From NCBI GenBank assembly GCA_905221605.1, contig CAJNDS010000602.1, positions 645,001 through 709,000 on the forward strand: DNA of 64,000 nucleotides, given 5' to 3'. Position 1 is the first letter of the stretch. Each line of letters starts with the position of its first letter. A program made the translations under genes and the position numbers. The notes beneath the pieces were generated by a model. The model saw only the letters and a list, made by a program, of their open reading frames with translations, searched no databases and was not told the origin of the DNA. The stretch comes from Symbiodinium natans. Lineage: Eukaryota; Sar; Dinophyceae; Suessiales; Symbiodiniaceae. Shown here piece after piece: positions 13,130 to 24,203 of this stretch.

Positions 13130-13790
13130 GCACGTGACGTTTCAAATATTCTACCTCTCAAACCTTCGAACTCCAAACGTTCAAACTCGGGAAACTCTCG
13201 AACTCAAAGCTCTCGTCTTGTTTCAAACTCGCGAACTCGCGAACTCGAACGGCCGCCAAACTATCGTTCCGCGTAACATTCAAACTTTTCAAACTCGAAC
13301 GGGCTTCGAACCTCAAACCCTCAAACATCCTCAAACTCCGGCTCTTTCAAAAGCTCAAACTCGCAGCGTCGTGGCCGCCCTAACCTACGCATAGCCTCAA
13401 ACTCCGAACTCGAAACTTTCAAACTGTCAAACTTTGAAACTTTCAAACTCGGTCGCAGCTCAAACTTTCGAGGTCGAGATGCGTCAAACTCTCGAGCTCT
13501 CAAGCTCGAAACTCCGTCGAACCCCAAACTTTCAAAGCTTGATTTGTTTTCAAAGTCGGGATCGCACAAGTTTGGAGATTGAGCTCGAGTTTTCGATCGT
13601 TCGGAATTTTGAAACATTTCAGAGTTCGAAACTTTTAAAGGTTGAAATTTGAAGATTGAAAGAGACCTCCCTTCACGTATTTTCAAAGTGCAAATTCGAA
13701 ATGCTCGTGCATTCAAACACTTAAAGTTCTAAATCTTAGAAACTTTCGAGCTCGAACGTCTTCGAACACTCAAAGTCTCAACTTCGAAGT
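13130..13790 (-). repeat. degenerate CAAACTTTC satellite (inverse of 11.5-kb tract)
   Basis: Dense imperfect CAAACTTTC, TCAAACTC and CGAACTCAAA words, the reverse complement of the 11.51-11.95 kb tract. A few GTTTGAAA words at the right end show partial mixing of orientation. Confidence 0.65.
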
Positions 13791-14158
13791 ACGTCGCTCG
13801 TGATGCCCTTCGAAATTGATGGTATGTAACCGGCATGTCTATGCATTAAGATGCCGCATCGGTAGGTAGGGGCCAGAATTTGATGCAGCCTCATTGTCGG
13901 CAATCTTGGCCTTCAAAAGTTCAAGAAAGAACGCAGAAAACTGCCAGGAATGACGAAAGTTACCCCCCCCCCCGCCTCCCCAACTCTAAAACGCCCCTAC
14001 GCCGCTACGCATTTGAACTAAGTGCCCAATCCTGGTTGATGCTGGCAACGATGTGCTCAAGCAGTCTGTCTTGAGCTGCTTCGAGCAACTGGGAGCAACG
14101 AGAACGGAGACGGTGCATGTTGCTCTTTCTATGAGAGAACGCACAAATCTCTTGCTTG

Positions 14159-14230
14159 AGAACTGCAGAGAACTGCAGAGAACTGCAGAGAACTGCAGAG
14201 AACAGCAGAGAACTGCAGAGAACTGCAGAA
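14159..14230 (+). repeat. 10-bp minisatellite AACTGCAGAG x7
   Basis: Seven consecutive AACTGCAGAG units, the fifth reading AACAGCAGAG. Because the unit is 10 bp, frames rotate through it and no coding role is implied. Confidence 0.9.
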
Positions 14231-17200
14231 CAATCTCGCTTTCTTGGTAACGACTGAGAGCTCAGTACTCGAAGTCTCGAAGCAAATCGCAGCAACTCGC
14301 TCGCAGCTGTTGGAAGCGGACCTGCTCTTTGCCAGGGCCTCTCGCACCAAAAGCAAAAATTCACTCACACTCAACTCTGCGTCAATGAAAGAACCCCACC
14401 AAAAGGAGACACCAAAAGGACACCCAAAAGCACTGGTGGGATACTAAGAAGGAACTTGACAAGCACACGAAGCTCTCGCGCCTTCTGAACTTCCCAAACC
14501 TGCGCCAGCCGAACTGCATCGCAGCTTTTATGCATGTCCAGCGTAACGCAGAGATGCATTGTCTGCATCTCACCTTTGGCAGGCAACTCGTCTAAGAAGC
14601 CCTTGAAGGTGTCACGCACGCCCTGGACACAACAGCGATGCAACATGGCAGAACTATGGACATCTGATGCCACTTAGACACCGCACGCCCTGAGGCACCT
14701 TCCAGGCACGACCTGCCTTTGCGGGAGATAAGCGGGCAGCCTGTGTCACAGCATCCAGTCAAGACACCGACCTAGACGAGTAAAACATCGAAAGCCAAAC
14801 AACTGTCTGCAACTCACTGTAGAATGCTGTATAGAGTTTGCAGATGTATTTCACGTTTGCTTTCAAAACCAAATTTCGCTGGATGCCCTTGGCGCGCAAC
14901 CGACATTTCCAACTTGAGCAAAAGAGTTGTCAAAATACAATAAGCTGGCCAACGCCAGCCCGCCTCGAAATTGCACAGGCGCTCGGTTCGATTCAACGGC
15001 GTAACTCTGCTGACCCTCGTGTCGACATATGTCTACTTTTATCCACTTTATACTCCTTGTTGATGCCGGTCAAAGTGCGTGCGCATTAGATTAGCTAGTT
15101 TCGAGGCTTGAGGCGTCGGCATTCGAATCCGTCATGACGTCTGAGCTGACTCCGGTCACAAAGCTCCTGGAAACATCACGCAAATCTGGCAAACGTGCTG
15201 CTGATCAAATTCATTTTCCTGGTGAACAATTCGAAATGCATCCAACCCGAAACCTGGTCAACGGCTGAGTCCTTTGGAGGTGACCCGGTCACGCTGACGT
15301 CATGTCATCACCTGCTTCCAAGCCCGGACACTCAAACGAACCAAGCACTTACTACGGCAAAATTTTGCCGAGCATAAACAGGGTTTCTCTTTACTTACTC
15401 CATTTTTGCTGATATGATACTTGTATCTCTGCATAATTATGTGAAACAAAGCTGTGTGAATCCATCAACTCCTGATTTCCAGCATGCTTTTTGCTTTTGC
15501 CATCTTTCAATCTGGGCAGGCAGGACTTCAGTGACTCTAGCGATGTGACTTCAAGAGTGCTGACTAGCAGCCAGTGGCATTGGAGGGAACACGTGATAAA
15601 ACTAAAGAAACCTGGACACAAACCGTGCCAGAAGTACGCCACGAACATCTCCGGCATTCGCGGCTGCGGCTTGAGCCAAGCTTGTTCATGCGAACATCGA
15701 CACATCGACATGCGTCTTTGGGGGTTCACCATACATGAGCCGATTGCATGGTGCACTCTTTCTGTTGAGCTCCGTGCTGTCATGTGCAGTCATTGCCGCA
15801 CACCCGGGTAGAGCAACAGGTTTCCAAGGTTTCCCAGCAAATGGACGCCCAAATGCCACGGGGTGCTAGTGTGAAACTCCTTGCGGGCAGCATGATGCCT
15901 AGCGCGCAGATACATCGTCACAAAAACGACAGTCAGCAGCGAATAGCCTGCACAAACAGACATGGCGGTTTGTGTTGAAACATTGATATGGCCAAAGCCT
16001 GCTGGGCCAAGGGCAGGCACCAATGGTCCACTTCCTTGGAGGCCATGTCCGGCCAACTAAATTACCCTTCAACAAGCGCTCAACAAGGTGTAGCGGTGTA
16101 GCGTTCTTGCAAGCGAAACTCCCATCAATGGCCGAAGAGGAGAGGTCAGCAAAGCTGAACCAGATGCATTGATTCCACCACCGGTGACACCCCAAGCCAC
16201 ACACATGTGGTATCTGAGTTCGTACTCCGTGCTTGCGACGCGGCTTCACACAGCACTGCACAAGATACACATCTTCACATCCGCTGAGTTTACATACAAT
16301 GGCTCGGCTTGCAAGCTCAGGCGCATAACTGTTACTGCAACTGCAAGCATATCCACGTGTCGGCGCATTCCAAATGTAGGCTCACGCCAATAGTTCAGCC
16401 CGGCCAGCAAAACGACAAAGGCAAGGCAACAGCAACCCCAGCACCTGCAACGGGCAATCTGGATCTGTTGCTGTTCAGATACTCATTGAAATCCGGAACA
16501 CCAACCATGCTGCTCTCAAGGGGTTGCCTATGAACGGCCGCACCCAGCGTCATGATGGAGAATTGCCCACATGAATAGAACAACCATCCTCAAACTGCAT
16601 CCACGAAACGAATCAGTTGGCAATGCAAGCATTATCTCGAAACTAGCCCCAGCAAGTGGTGGAGCGTTCGCTTGCAAAGGTCCCAATGCCAACAAAACTC
16701 TGCAGTATGGCATTGGTACGACCAGCTGCTTCTTTGCGACGCGAACAGGCATGTAGCGTCGTAGATGCTGACGTGGACAAATCCTGAGAAGACGGACCAT
16801 TAACCTTTCGAGAATACATGATGCTTTGGCACGCAATGCGAACACACCTGTAGAGAGTTTTGCATCACGTGCATCTGCCAAGCAGCAACCCGGAGCGAAA
16901 CCCCGGCAAAGCCTGGTTGCACATTGCGACCTTCATGAAGGATATTGCGGCAAGTTCCTCTTAGCGCGGCGTCGAAGGATCGCCAATGCGATTGCGACAT
17001 TCACAAATATGTACATGTATATATATATATATATATGCTAATTCCATGAGCAACACCAACAAAAACAGCATGAGAACTACAAGGTTATTATTTTGTGTTG
17101 CAACATTGTATGGTCTCAGGGCTTGGAGCCTGGGAAACCGCCAGCACCTACAAAAAATCTTTACGCTCTGAATTATGATGCTCGCAAACAAGAAGTTGGA

Positions 17201-17574
17201 TTCTAAGAAACTAGTTTGTTTTAGTCTGGATCGCTGCCTAAAACTTCTAAACGCACTTACAACCTCAACGAAAAGGTCTCACAAAAAGCTCAGCAATATT
17301 CCGATGAGAATCGATCTGCTTCATTTGTTCGCCAAACATTTTGCCAACCATGGGGGTTCCAAACAAACAGAACCTTAGATTGATTCGAGATACACCCACG
17401 ATACACTGGTCACAACTGGAGCGAAAACCGTTGTTTTGCCAGAGCGCGGATCGGATTCCTCAGGACCTTGAAACATCGCGAATTCCATGCTTTTGGCTTC
17501 GTGGATGGTGTCGAATCGCACGATCACCTTTTTGCGGGTCGAAATCGTGCTCTCCATCCAGTGGGTCCCGTGCA
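14231..17574. other. no recognisable gene
   Basis: Numerous 60-130 codon ORFs on both strands without motifs. A 10-base match to the SL end (CTTGAGCCAA, minus orientation) lies at 15670-15679, too short to interpret. Nothing else structured was noticed except the (TA)n run listed separately. Confidence 0.45.
17017..17036. repeat. (TA)10 microsatellite
   Basis: Uninterrupted alternating TA of about 20 bp, following ATGTACATG. Confidence 0.9.
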
Positions 17575-17915
17575 CCTCTTTCTCTCTTTCTCTCTTTCTC
17601 TCTTTCTCTCTTTCTCTCTTTCTCTCTTTCTCTCTTTCTCTCTTTCTCTCTTTCTCTCTTTCTCTCTTTCTCTCGTTCTCTCTTTCTCTCTTTCTCTCTT
17701 TCTCTCTTTCTCTCTTTCTCTCTTTCTCTCTTTCTCTCTTTCCCTCTTTCTCTCTTTCTCTCTTTCTCTCTTTCTCTCTCCTCTCTCTTTCTTTCTTTCT
17801 CTCTTTCTCTCTTTCTCTCTTTCTCTCTTTCTCTCTTTCTCTCTTTCTCTCTTTCTCTCTTTCTCTCTTTCTCTCTTTCTCTCCCTCTCTCTCTCTCTCT
17901 CCCTCTCTCTTTCTT

Positions 17916-17956
<41 letters not shown>

Positions 17957-17971
17957 TTCTCTCTTTCTCTC

Positions 17972-18008
<37 letters not shown>

Positions 18009-18051
18009 GTCTGTCTCTTTCTCTCTTTCTCTGTCTCTCTCTCTCTGTCTG

Positions 18052-18084
<33 letters not shown>
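17575..18084. repeat. CT-rich microsatellite, mainly (CTCTTTCT)n
   Basis: About 510 bp of nearly pure pyrimidine on the plus strand. It starts as a regular TCTCTTTC octamer and decays into (CT)n with CTGTCT interruptions near 18000-18060. Long Ser/Leu/Phe ORFs (plus) and Arg/Glu ORFs (minus) across it are translations of the repeat. Strand asymmetry of this length can form triplex DNA, which is an inference. Confidence 0.95.
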
Positions 18085-18139
18085 GCGTTTTGGGCCGTTG
18101 GATGATGTCCGGCTTTGAAGGCTTCTAGGCTTTCAAACT

Positions 18140-19079
18140 TTAAGGATATTTGGAGCTTAGGATTCGGGGGGTGTAGGGTTTGGGCGCTTGGGTTTGAGGA
18201 TATCGCGTCGTGTGCATCGACGTTGCCATCCAAGCAACTGTCGTCGTTACATGTCTGGGTTCGCGAAATGCGAACCTGTCGCTTTTGGACGTCGGACTTC
18301 GCCAACGCGAATCTAAGCGCCGGGGAACTCGATTGGACTTATTTGGAATTGAATCCACAGCCATCTGATGTCTGTCCTCTTCCATGGGCACAGCCTCATT
18401 CCCATCAGGAGCTTCTCCTTCAACGTATCCAGGTTCGCAGGTTCCATTGCCTCATCCGGAATCCCACCATATGGCAAACTCGGATCCTCAAACTCATCCA
18501 TATCAACGTCCACAACCTCTGTCGGAGGTTTCGGGGCACTTTGCCTCTCCTCACCTTGGTTGACTCTCATGGGTGATCTTAGGACGTTTCAGGAGTGAAG
18601 GCTCGCTTCCAGATTCCATCACCCCCGCATCCTTGAAGCTTCTTGGGCTCGTATCCAGAACTTCAGTCGGCTCTGCTCTTTCCAACCTTTGTCGCTGATT
18701 CTTCAACCAGTCGTGATACCGCTTTCGGCATTCAGCATTGTGATTCGTTACCTCTTTTCGGTCCACACGCTGGACAATTCACCTTTCCTCCATGCTCTTT
18801 CACCCATGCTGCTGGTGGTCCCACTTTGCTCATGTCTGTGGTCGGACCATCAGACACTCTGCCCTCAAAGGCCTTGTCCGGTTCACCGTCAATCTGATCA
18901 GGCACACCATCCTCTTTCTCCTTCAGAATGGAAGGAGCCAATGTGTCCGAAGGATCATGCTCCTTGACCATAGCATTCACCGCATGAATCAAACCACCAA
19001 CTGCTTGACACCAGAGAGCGCTCTGCTGCATCCAACTTCCAGGTCCCTGACGCCCCAAGTGCAGGAGAAAACAACGCAC
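18140..19079 (-). pseudogene. copia-like polyprotein relic (CxxC...H...C segment)
   Basis: Minus-strand reading gives CPAC, then after a one-base frame change DRKEVTNHNAECRKRYHDWL, near 18710-18770. It is followed by an acidic linker with DVDMDEFEDPSLP in a further frame. I associate this CxxC-H-xxx-C plus RKR arrangement with the linker of dinoflagellate Ty1/copia polyproteins between integrase and RT; that is recollection, not a database match. Flanking frames (18732-19079, 18313-18570) are broken by frame changes, so this is a decayed fragment. No LTR was found. Confidence 0.4.
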
Positions 19080-20200
19080 GGTATGCTGTGGAGGAAGCAG
19101 ATCGTGTTGTTGTCTCTCAAAAAGGAGGCGTACTCAGAGAAGAAAGAGCTGCACTTTCCTTGAAAAGAAAGGGGACCATTCTTCGACATCGGCTGTGCAG
19201 GCATGATGCATCGATGTCGCTGGCCAGCGCAGTAAGGTTGCCTCGTCTGGCTACGCAAACCTGAATAGTGGCGGAGCCCACTGGCAGAGCGCAACTCTGA
19301 CATGTCTCAGGAATCCCAACAGGGATCAACAGCCCCGCGTCGCACCTCCGTCCTACTGCTTGAGCCGGCAGACGTGCGACAGCATTTGATGCAGGCACTG
19401 CGATGCCTGGCTTCTGGTAAGCATGCAGACAACACCCTTCTCCACAGCTTGGCGTAAAGTAAAAGCACGCTCATGTGTCAAAATCGATCGGAGAAAAAGA
19501 CATCTACCCTCATCTCTTCTGCGAGCAGCCAATCTGGATCGCTTAGAATGGACCAACAATGTACTCAGGGTTCTTGCCACGTCGAGTTGTCGGACCGTGA
19601 GGCTCGGGAGCCCAAGAGCACTTCGAGACTGTAGCCCTTGTACACAGTAAAATGCGATTCCTCACACAGACACTCCATCACCGGCAAGACCCGCGTGTTG
19701 CCTCTGAAGCTGTGGCCGTGCCGTTGCAATCAAAAACTTCCACGTCTTTGCTGCCGCCACAAGCACGCGGATGGTCTCATCCGTCGGGGCGGCCAATGGG
19801 TACGGCACCAATCCCGATAGCATGCGCCGGCATGGAGAGGCAAGGGCTCACTTCTCTTCGTGCTGCCTGAAGCAGGTCAACGATCTGCGGGGTATAGGTG
19901 GCCTTGGTCCAGTCGGTGCCGTCAGACAGCGTCCAGACTGGTGGTGATTCTGCTTCTCCTGCCGCAGGCCAGGCGCATGCTAAAATCATGCTGGAAGGCT
20001 AGGTTGTCCCACAAGTGCTCCACGCAGCCTTGCCACGGTAAGATGTAGGTTCGTTTGTTGCTTGGGGTGGTTTAAGATTTTTGTAAAAGAAGATCTAAAC
20101 CCAAATGCGATTTGTTTATTAAATCCTTCCTAAACATGGTTCATCCACGGTGAGTCTTCGACATAAATACCCTCCTTCAGTCCAAGAACACTTTGTTTTT
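19080..20200. other. no recognisable gene
   Basis: Short overlapping ORFs only. It lies between two decayed retroelement pieces and may contain further unrecognised decayed sequence. Confidence 0.4.
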
Positions 20201-20415
20201 TGAAGCTCTTCTTCCCAGAGTTGCTCACATACACCACTGGATGCAGCAAAGACACTCTTGGCACGAGTTCCTACCAGCGCTGAGCAGATGCAGAAGCAGT
20301 ACTCTCAGTTCCTTGCAGGTCCTGAATATGACAATGGTTCGGAAGAAGGCCGGTCTGCAAACTTTGTCATCTTAACCAAAGCTGCCCCGATGACCTTGCC
20401 CAAACCATCGGGTGC

Positions 20416-21820
20416 ATGCTGCCTTGTTGTGATGTCAGCCAAGCACCGCTTCTGCAATGTGCTGCAATACCTGGTGCCCCAACTAGAACTATTACTTATA
20501 GAGCCGCCATACCAAATGAGCGCCAGTGTACCTTTATCCAAAGTCATTGCTTGCTTTGTGGCTTGGGGGCAAACACGACCGAACATTGGCTTACTGCCTG
20601 CGTAGTCACTAAAGCCCCATTCTTCATTGTTCTAGTTAGCCACAGTGCCCTTCCCAAGGCCGATAGTGAGGGTGAGGTGGACAAAAAATTCTGTGCAACC
20701 CTGCTAGCATGGCTTGCAACTATTCGAAGGTATGTCATGGAAGAGCAATGTACCTGGCACCCTGGATGGTGCGAAAAACCACAACGAGCAAAGCACATCA
20801 ATAATATACCCAAGCTTGCTTCGCGCCTTTGGAATACCATCCCGCGGATGCTGCTTCCCAAAACGTTACCAGCATGGTGGATTGACACGGAACGTTGCAA
20901 ACCCTGTTGCAATGACGGTGGGCTTTCAATCGAGGTTAAGCATCCTCTCTCTGCCTTAATCAAAGCAAGTGCCCAAGGTGTTACCATCTCTCCCAAGAAC
21001 GCCAACATAGGAGATGTCTTAGCGACTTTAGATGCCCAGCACTACCAGACCCTAGGTGTTCCTAATGTCGCTCTTTGGCCCAAAATGTGTCACTGCGGCA
21101 ACCTGCACCTAAAAGTAACTGCGTTGAGGCCAATCCCTGCTAGTACGCCACTTATTGTGGAATTAAAACCGGTCAAAGATACACACCTTGTCGCCCAATT
21201 TGATGGCAGCTGCCATGTGCAAGAAAATATTGGTGGAGCGGGTGGTATCGTTTGGTCACCTGGGCCTGTCCCAGTAATTCTCGACACGATCGCCATCCCG
21301 CTTCAGCCTTGCCCAGACTCTATAGTTTGCGGAAATATATGCCGCTGACGCAACGCTGGACAAGGCATTACTCCTTGCTGCTGGCAATCAAATTGAGGAA
21401 GTTGTCATTCAAGGTGACTGCATTAACATTGTTAAGCATTTCGCTGGAGCCTTGAGACTCCACAGGGAGGACCTTGTGCGAAAACTTGATGCAATGTGGC
21501 AAAAGCTTTCGCACACTTCCATTAAGGTGCACTGGTCATATGTCCCTCGAATTGGCAACAAAGTTGCTGACCATTTAGCGGGAATCGCTGCTGACAGCCT
21601 TCGCTATGAAGCACCCCTTTGCGAAGATGTCTTCTTCGATTCGGGAGGGGCCCCATATGCAAATCAACACTGCGCAGTTTCCGCCTATCCTGCTGCTCCC
21701 AAACAATGGCATGTACAGGCCAGACAGAATCTTGAGTCTGGAGCTGAAATTATCTCCCTTGAATCCCGCCACTCTGGAACCCTGAACTGCTTTTGCGCTT
21801 TTGTGTCTACAATCGTATGA
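20416..21820 (+). pseudogene. non-LTR (LINE-type) retrotransposon 3' end with RNase H, frameshifted
   Basis: The first frame (20416-21348) carries a Cys/His motif, CLLCG...TEHWL..C, typical of the region after RT in non-LTR elements, then the start of an RNase H domain with QFDGSC. A one-base insertion near 21325-21328 ends that frame at NICR. The next frame continues the domain as AEIYAADATLDKALLLAAG, QGDCINIVKH and PRIGNKVADHLAG up to 21820. All four RNase H acidic positions (D, E, D, D) are present across the two frames, which supports recent inactivation by a single indel. The RT itself is not recognisable upstream, so the copy is 5'-truncated as LINEs often are. Confidence 0.7.
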
Positions 21821-22250
21821 AACCACCGGCGGAACTTGACACGTCGTGGCCAGGGACTACAGAAGGCCATCCTCGCATCTCAGGGAAGATACTATGCCAT
21901 CCGGCACTGGCAAACGAGTAAGAGGCTAACACGTTTCTTGCTATTGGACCGAACGCTATTGAAATTGACATGAAAGGTGCGCATTATTCGCTTCTGCGCC
22001 TTCTCACATGCCACAGTCCTGCTCACCCACCCCTCCCAACATTACCTGAGGCCAGGGAGATCTTCAGCATCCACCTAGCACGCGCTCCCAAAGCGCAAAC
22101 GGTGCAAACCAAACATTTGCTGCAAAGGCCTGCAGAAATGGATAGCATGCCATGCTTTGGCAAAGTTTTCTTACACACCTTGTGCAAGCTAAAGCCACCC
22201 TCAGTGGGTTCTGTCCACACCCCTAGAGTGCGCACAGGCCTTCCAGACCC
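21821..22250. other. no recognisable gene
   Basis: Non-coding-looking sequence downstream of the LINE relic. It may include the element's 3' UTR, but no poly(A) or target duplication was identified. Confidence 0.35.
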
Positions 22251-22253
22251 CCA

Positions 22254-22304
22254 TGTGTGTGCGGAAGTGTGCGGAAGTGTGCGGAAGTGTGCGCTTGTGT
22301 GCGG
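22254..22304 (+). repeat. 10-bp minisatellite GTGTGCGGAA
   Basis: GTGTGCGGAA repeats three times, followed by the variants GTGTGCGCTT and GTGTGCGG. Confidence 0.85.
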
Positions 22305-23210
22305 TCCAAACCCCCGCGTTGCCTCTTACCCTCTTCAAAACACCAAAATGCAAGCCAACAGCCTTGAGAACCAAATTGGAGGAAAAGTGCCACAGCAGCC
22401 TGCGGCAAGCTAAAGGAATTCCCTTGAGCAGGTAGTCGGTAGTAGTAAGGTGGAACTCTTGTTCTGGTTTCCCAGTTGACACGTGATGTGCTCTTGAGTT
22501 GTCTGCTATGAGTGTGAAGCATAGGCACGAGGACATGTCAGGCAGTGCAGATTTCTGTTGGCTTGGTGAGACCTTGTTTTGAGTGGGAAGAACCGTTTTC
22601 TGTTCGTTTTCTCGAAACTCGTTTGTCGGAACTCGTTTCCTGTTTGTGACCTGGTATTTGGTGACCAGAAGTGACTCAAGCCAGTTTAGGTCTTCACAGA
22701 GCTCAGCAGTTGCACTCAAAGCTGCTTGAGAGCTTTGTAATGCGGAGGGCTTGCTGCAATGCTCCCCATTGTGCAGGAACAGTGCTTTGGGTGCATATTA
22801 CAGGCTGCAGTCGGCATTAAATACTGCAGGCATCGCGCGTCATCGTCCGACACTCTTAAAGCGCTCAATGTTGCCCTTCACAGAAAGTGCAAGAAGACTA
22901 AGCTTAGGTTAGAGGCAAAGAGAGTTAGAGGAGTTGATGTTGCGGCTGTTCCGCGCAAGCACTTGTGGTTCAAACCCTTTCGGTTGTAATGATTATTGCT
23001 GTGAAAGGCATGCATTTGTACTTGACGCTTTTCTTCCTTCCAACTCTGAATGCGGTGGTTTAGGCTTTTCCCAGTTGTGAAACGCCCGGGCACAACCGAT
23101 CATGCTCGCCGCCACACGCAAACTTCTATTCTGAGCTATCAAGAGGTCATTGGCAGTCACTCCTAAGCGGAAGCATTTCTGGTCTTCTTGAAATTGAGCG
23201 AAACCTGCTC
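22305..23210. other. no recognisable gene
   Basis: Only short motif-less ORFs, and no repeat or RNA gene seen. Confidence 0.4.
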
Positions 23211-23224
23211 TCCATCCCGAAGGG

Positions 23225-23587
23225 AGGCCGCAGAGCTCGCAATTGGAGGGCTCTAAAGTGCTTGCAAAACAGCCGCGCGGTGAGATGCATCGCGCGCGGG
23301 CCTACAGCAGGCCGACGTAGGGCTCAACTGCGAGACAATCACAAGCAGCGGAGCAAGACATTCCATATGTATTTGAGGGCTGGATGCCTCAACCATGAAA
23401 GTGATGCCTTTCTGAGGGGAAGGCAGTGGACTACCTCGGATCTACAGAGTTGACCTGAGCACTGCACAGCACCCATGAAAAGTCCCGCCAAACCATTCCC
23501 TAGAATGCAAAACCGCGGCGGACTTCGGAGCTGCAGGTCAGCTCGCGAGCCAGCCAGTGCTAGCTTGAGAGCGGCGGAGCTTTGGAG
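23225..23587 (+). repeat. left part of a duplicated GC-rich unit, interrupted by the LTR element
   Basis: 23225-23300 (GGAGGCCGCAGAGCTCGC... to GATGCATCGCGCGCGG) and 23500-23587 (CTTCGGAGCTGCAGGTCAGC... to GCGGAGCTTTGGAG) match 37067-37215 closely. About 200 bp between them (23300-23505) is absent from the 37-kb copy and is therefore an insertion here, or a deletion there. The match stops exactly at the 5' LTR and resumes at 36444 after the 3' LTR, which defines the retrotransposon insertion point. Confidence 0.8.
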
Positions 23588-24163
23588 TGTGAAAATATGA
23601 CATTTCTTTGTTTGCCTAGTTGCTTGCAGGTGCATGTGTAGGACATGAGTGCTGTGACATGGCAAGAACATGTTTTGTTTTGGCATGATCATGTTTGCAT
23701 GACATGAAGGTGCTTTGACTTGACATGTTTTGGTTTGCAAGTCCGAGGATGAGTTTTGGGAAGCACAGAGAGGCTTTTTAGCTCTCGGGAGTTGACCTGA
23801 GAGTCATCTGGAAGTGCTGAAGCAAAGCTCTGAGGAACAGACTTTGGCCGTTACTCACTCCGTGTGCCTTGCCCCGTCGTTCGTACCGTATCGTGACCGT
23901 TTGACACTCGACTGAGGCATTCTGAGAGCATGCTGTATGTTTTGCAACAGACCTGAAGTCCTGAAGCAGTAACCAAGATGTTTTGCATGTTACTTTTGCA
24001 TTCTCCTTTGTCTAAACAAAGTTGAGATGTCGTTTGAAGACTTGAAGCCTTTGCTCTTGGAGAGAGCACCTTTGCTGACTGAAGACAGTGCAGCTGAACA
24101 CTGACGTGTTTGGCTCAAGTGCGAACGGAAAAAGCAGTCTGCGCTAAAGCTCTGCTTTTCACA
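23588..24163 (+). repeat. 5' LTR (576 bp)
   Basis: Starts TGTGAAAATATGACATTT and ends GCTTTTCACA. It is nearly identical to the reassembled 3' LTR; the differences I see are G/A near 23632, G/A near 24064 and one extra G near 24154. It contains TTTGGCTCAAG at 24109-24119, the last 11 bases of the dinoflagellate spliced leader. The promoter and R/U5 boundaries cannot be placed by eye. Confidence 0.93.
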
Positions 24164-24175
24164 TGGTAGCGGAGC
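24164..24175 (+). other. primer binding site, initiator-tRNA-Met type
   Basis: TGGTAGCGGAGC begins immediately after the LTR end. It resembles the TGGTATCAGAGC-type site complementary to the 3' end of initiator tRNA-Met used by many Ty1/copia elements. Position and sequence agree. Confidence 0.8.
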
Positions 24176-24203
24176 GTCCTGAAGAGACGTTCCAGGAAAA
24201 GCC

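Noticed and set aside
15670-15679. Reverse-strand TTGGCTCAAG as an SL relic
   Set aside because: A 10-base match with no supporting junction, duplication or transcript-like sequence.
17341-18305. Long ORFs (254, 281, 216, 213 codons) across the CT tract
   Set aside because: They are translations of a simple octamer repeat in several frames and on both strands.
22254-22304. CRISPR-like short regular repeats
   Set aside because: Contiguous 10-bp minisatellite with no spacers; the same holds for 14159-14230 and 47469-47556.
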